Positions 5,171 to 6,241 of a DNA stretch of 6,241 bases are shown here, in pieces. How positions within the stretch are numbered: the first letter of the stretch is position 1; every line of letters starts with the position of its first letter. This stretch comes from Loki-b32 sp048941605 (GTDB lineage: Archaea; Asgardarchaeota; Lokiarchaeia; Sigyniarchaeales; SOKP01). Under the pieces are notes generated by a model. That model was not told the origin of the DNA. It saw only the letters and a program-made list of their open reading frames with translations, and searched no databases. Location of the stretch: contig JBHLNL010000187.1 in NCBI GenBank assembly GCA_048941605.1, forward strand, positions 1 to 6,241, given 5' to 3'. The translations under genes were made by a program, and so were the position numbers.

Positions 5171-5608
5171 ATGGGCTTTGATGAGGAATTTGATGAGGAA
5201 TTTGATGAAGAGTTTGATGAACAGGAATTTGATGAAGATTTAGAGGATTTAGATGAAGAATTTAAAGATGAAATGGTTGAAAGTATAAAAGAACCTTTTG
5301 AAAAGATTCCTGAGGACGCAGTTGAATCAAAGACACCGACTACTAAGACAGTTTCAGGAGGAAAAAAGATTGCGGTATATTTTATGTCTACTATTGGTCC
5401 AGGTGAGAAAAAACAAAAGTTAACTGTTAATGATGGGAATCTTGTTGGTGATATAAAGGAAACTGTAGCAAATCTATTTGGTTTAGATCCTGCTGATTTT
5501 CACTTATCATCTGGGGGAGTAACAATGGATGAGACCAACCGATTAAATGATTATAATGTCTCTGACGGAGAAGATATACTATTAATTCCAGCTAGCATTG
5601 CTGGTTAA
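5171..5608 (+). CDS. Ubiquitin-like (beta-grasp) protein with acidic repeat N-terminus, C-terminal Ala-Gly
   Basis: A 145-residue protein in two parts. Residues 1-35 are almost entirely Asp, Glu and Phe in tandem DEEF units, and 36-64 form a flexible linker ending SGG. Residues 66-140 are a ubiquitin-like domain: strand KIAVYF, PGEK turn, strand QKLTV, helix GDIKETVANLFGL, strand FHLSSGG, then LNDYNV, aligning with ubiquitin LSDYNI, and last strand DGEDILLIP. The DGED-I-L-I-P end also recalls MoaD, ThiS and SAMP, where GDEVALLPP precedes Gly-Gly. The chain ends ASIAG, so one exposed glycine follows a short tail without any propeptide. That could permit E1-type activation, as for single-Gly modifiers Atg12 and processed Ufm1, but the usual Gly-Gly is absent. 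No E1, E2, E3 or protease gene lies in the window. The convergent gene carries a paralogous domain. The gene is monocistronic by position. Fold call is good; role as protein modifier or sulfur carrier is unproven. Confidence 0.85.
   Translation: MGFDEEFDEEFDEEFDEQEFDEDLEDLDEEFKDEMVESIKEPFEKIPEDAVESKTPTTKTVSGGKKIAVYFMSTIGPGEKKQKLTVNDGNLVGDIKETVANLFGLDPADFHLSSGGVTMDETNRLNDYNVSDGEDILLIPASIAG
5180..5230 (+). repeat. Tandem 12-bp repeat encoding DEEF units
   Basis: Units GATGAGGAATTT at 5180-5191 and 5192-5203 are identical. GATGAAGAGTTT (5204-5215) is a synonymous variant, and 5216-5230 is a 15-bp form encoding DEQEF. They make up the acidic tail of the ubiquitin-like protein. Confidence 0.9.
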
Positions 5609-5648
5609 GTATTTTAAATTTAATTGAATATTTTTAATTTAAGATTTA

Positions 5649-5657
5649 TTTTTTTTT
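5649..5657 (+). terminator. T9 terminator after the ubiquitin-like gene
   Basis: Nine consecutive T bases lie 41 bp after the TAA stop and follow a shorter T5 run near 5631. The tract touches the stop codon (5656-5658) of the convergent gene, so the two transcripts should end almost back to back. Confidence 0.5.
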
Positions 5658-6241
5658 AATTTCTTACTTTTGTTGAAGGAATTAGAGCTATTTCATCATC
5701 ATCATCAATATCATAATTATTTATTAGGGAATTTTCATCAAGTAATATACCTCCAGACGACAATAGAAACTCATCTAATTCATAATCAAATATAATTGCT
5801 ACTCTTTCTTTAATCATAATTATTAATTCACTTGTATTTATGATAAGTATCTTCGTTTTCTCACCTGGTTCGACCAAAGATCTTACATAAACACGAATCT
5901 GGTCTTCTATTTCGATAGTATTGATAGGAGGTGTATAAGTTAACTTTTCTTCAGTTTCATTCCTACTTCTCAACATACTTTCAATTAATTGTTTTCTTTC
6001 ATTTGGGCTAAAATAACACATTTCTCTCATAAACAATATCTTGTCCATTTTTGGTAATTCTAAAAGATTTATCTTTACTAGTTCTTCTTTACTAAAGAGA
6101 GAAAAGATATATTTATCAAGTATAGGTATATCTTTATAAGAGTCATCAGATTCAACATAATCTTCTATTGAAGGCATTGCATCAATATAATCCTCAACAA
6201 GCTCGATAAAATAAGAAACCCTGACCTTTTCCTCAGGGTTA
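5656..6241 (-). CDS. Helical protein with C-terminal ubiquitin-like domain, paralogous to 5171-5608; 5' end cut by window edge
   Basis: The minus-strand frame is open from the right edge (6240) to TAA at 5658-5656, giving 194 visible residues. A Met codon at 6177-6175 lies within it, but 21 codons before it read as normal protein (including VSYFIELVEDYIDA), so the true start is probably outside the window. Numbered from that Met, residues 1-70 look helical and acidic, with KEELVKINLLELPKMDK and SPNERKQLIESML. Residues 71-88 are a linker, and 90-168 are a ubiquitin-like domain. By ungapped hand alignment it shares about 32 of 77 positions with the convergent protein, including PGEK, IKE.VA..F, LSSGG, DE and LIP. 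The chain ends STKVRN, with no terminal glycine, so it cannot be a conjugated modifier in the usual way. It is more like a fixed UBL domain of an adaptor, receptor or regulator (inference). The helical part is not recognised. Confidence 0.82.
   Translation of the reverse strand, partial: NPEEKVRVSYFIELVEDYIDAMPSIEDYVESDDSYKDIPILDKYIFSLFSKEELVKINLLELPKMDKILFMREMCYFSPNERKQLIESMLRSRNETEEKLTYTPPINTIEIEDQIRVYVRSLVEPGEKTKILIINTSELIIMIKERVAIIFDYELDEFLLSSGGILLDENSLINNYDIDDDDEIALIPSTKVRN
6217..6240. repeat. Perfect 8-bp inverted repeat (hairpin) inside coding sequence
   Basis: AACCCTGA (6217-6224) and TCAGGGTT (6233-6240) are exact reverse complements around an 8-base loop, CCTTTTCC. It lies in the open frame of the right-edge gene, so a coincidence is possible; as RNA it would be a stable stem for so AT-rich a genome. 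Confidence 0.6.

Noticed and set aside
5171..5608. Ubiquitin-like protein as a standard SAMP, MoaD or ThiS
   Set aside because: The end resembles these, but the terminal Gly-Gly is missing, the middle is closer to ubiquitin, and a long acidic tail is present; no molybdopterin or thiamine genes are nearby.

Overview
This is a very AT-rich window (roughly 30% GC by eye) of densely packed, intron-free genes. It most probably comes from an archaeon, and I infer an Asgard-type lineage. The reasons are an FtsZ of the archaeal FtsZ1 type, an EndoQ-type PHP endonuclease, a COG1665-type nucleotidyltransferase, TTTATAAA-like TATA boxes, oligo-T tracts after genes, two ubiquitin-fold proteins, and a long lysine/glutamate-rich coiled coil. 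The lineage is inference; there is no rRNA or ribosomal protein gene here to settle it.

Left part (1-1113): ftsZ lies on the minus strand and runs off the left edge. Directly upstream, sharing an ATGA stop/start overlap, is a possible 61-codon single-pass membrane protein gene. A TATA-like box near 1064-1074 can be read in both directions and could serve this pair leftward and a small zinc-ribbon gene (1114-1353) rightward.

Middle (1379-4970): three minus-strand genes form a probable transcription unit, read right to left. They are a 386-residue coiled-coil protein ending in a triple basic T-P-S-K repeat, a COG1665-like nucleotidyltransferase, and an EndoQ-like endonuclease for deaminated DNA. 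Spacing is about 20 bp and then 59 bp. The last gene points to DNA repair; the roles of the first two are unknown.

Right part (4971-6241): after a 200-bp AT-rich intergenic region with a TATA box, a palindrome and a 15-bp direct repeat, a plus-strand gene encodes an acidic-tailed ubiquitin-like protein ending in Ala-Gly. Convergent with it is a second protein whose C-terminal domain is a clear paralogue of the same ubiquitin-like domain. That protein carries a helical N-terminal region, lacks a terminal glycine, and is open through the right edge. This convergent UBL pair is the most interesting part of the window. It looks like one possibly conjugatable modifier and one fixed, domain-type relative, and neither resembles ordinary archaeal MoaD, ThiS or SAMP exactly.

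All assignments are from reading the sequence and from memory of the families; no database search was made.
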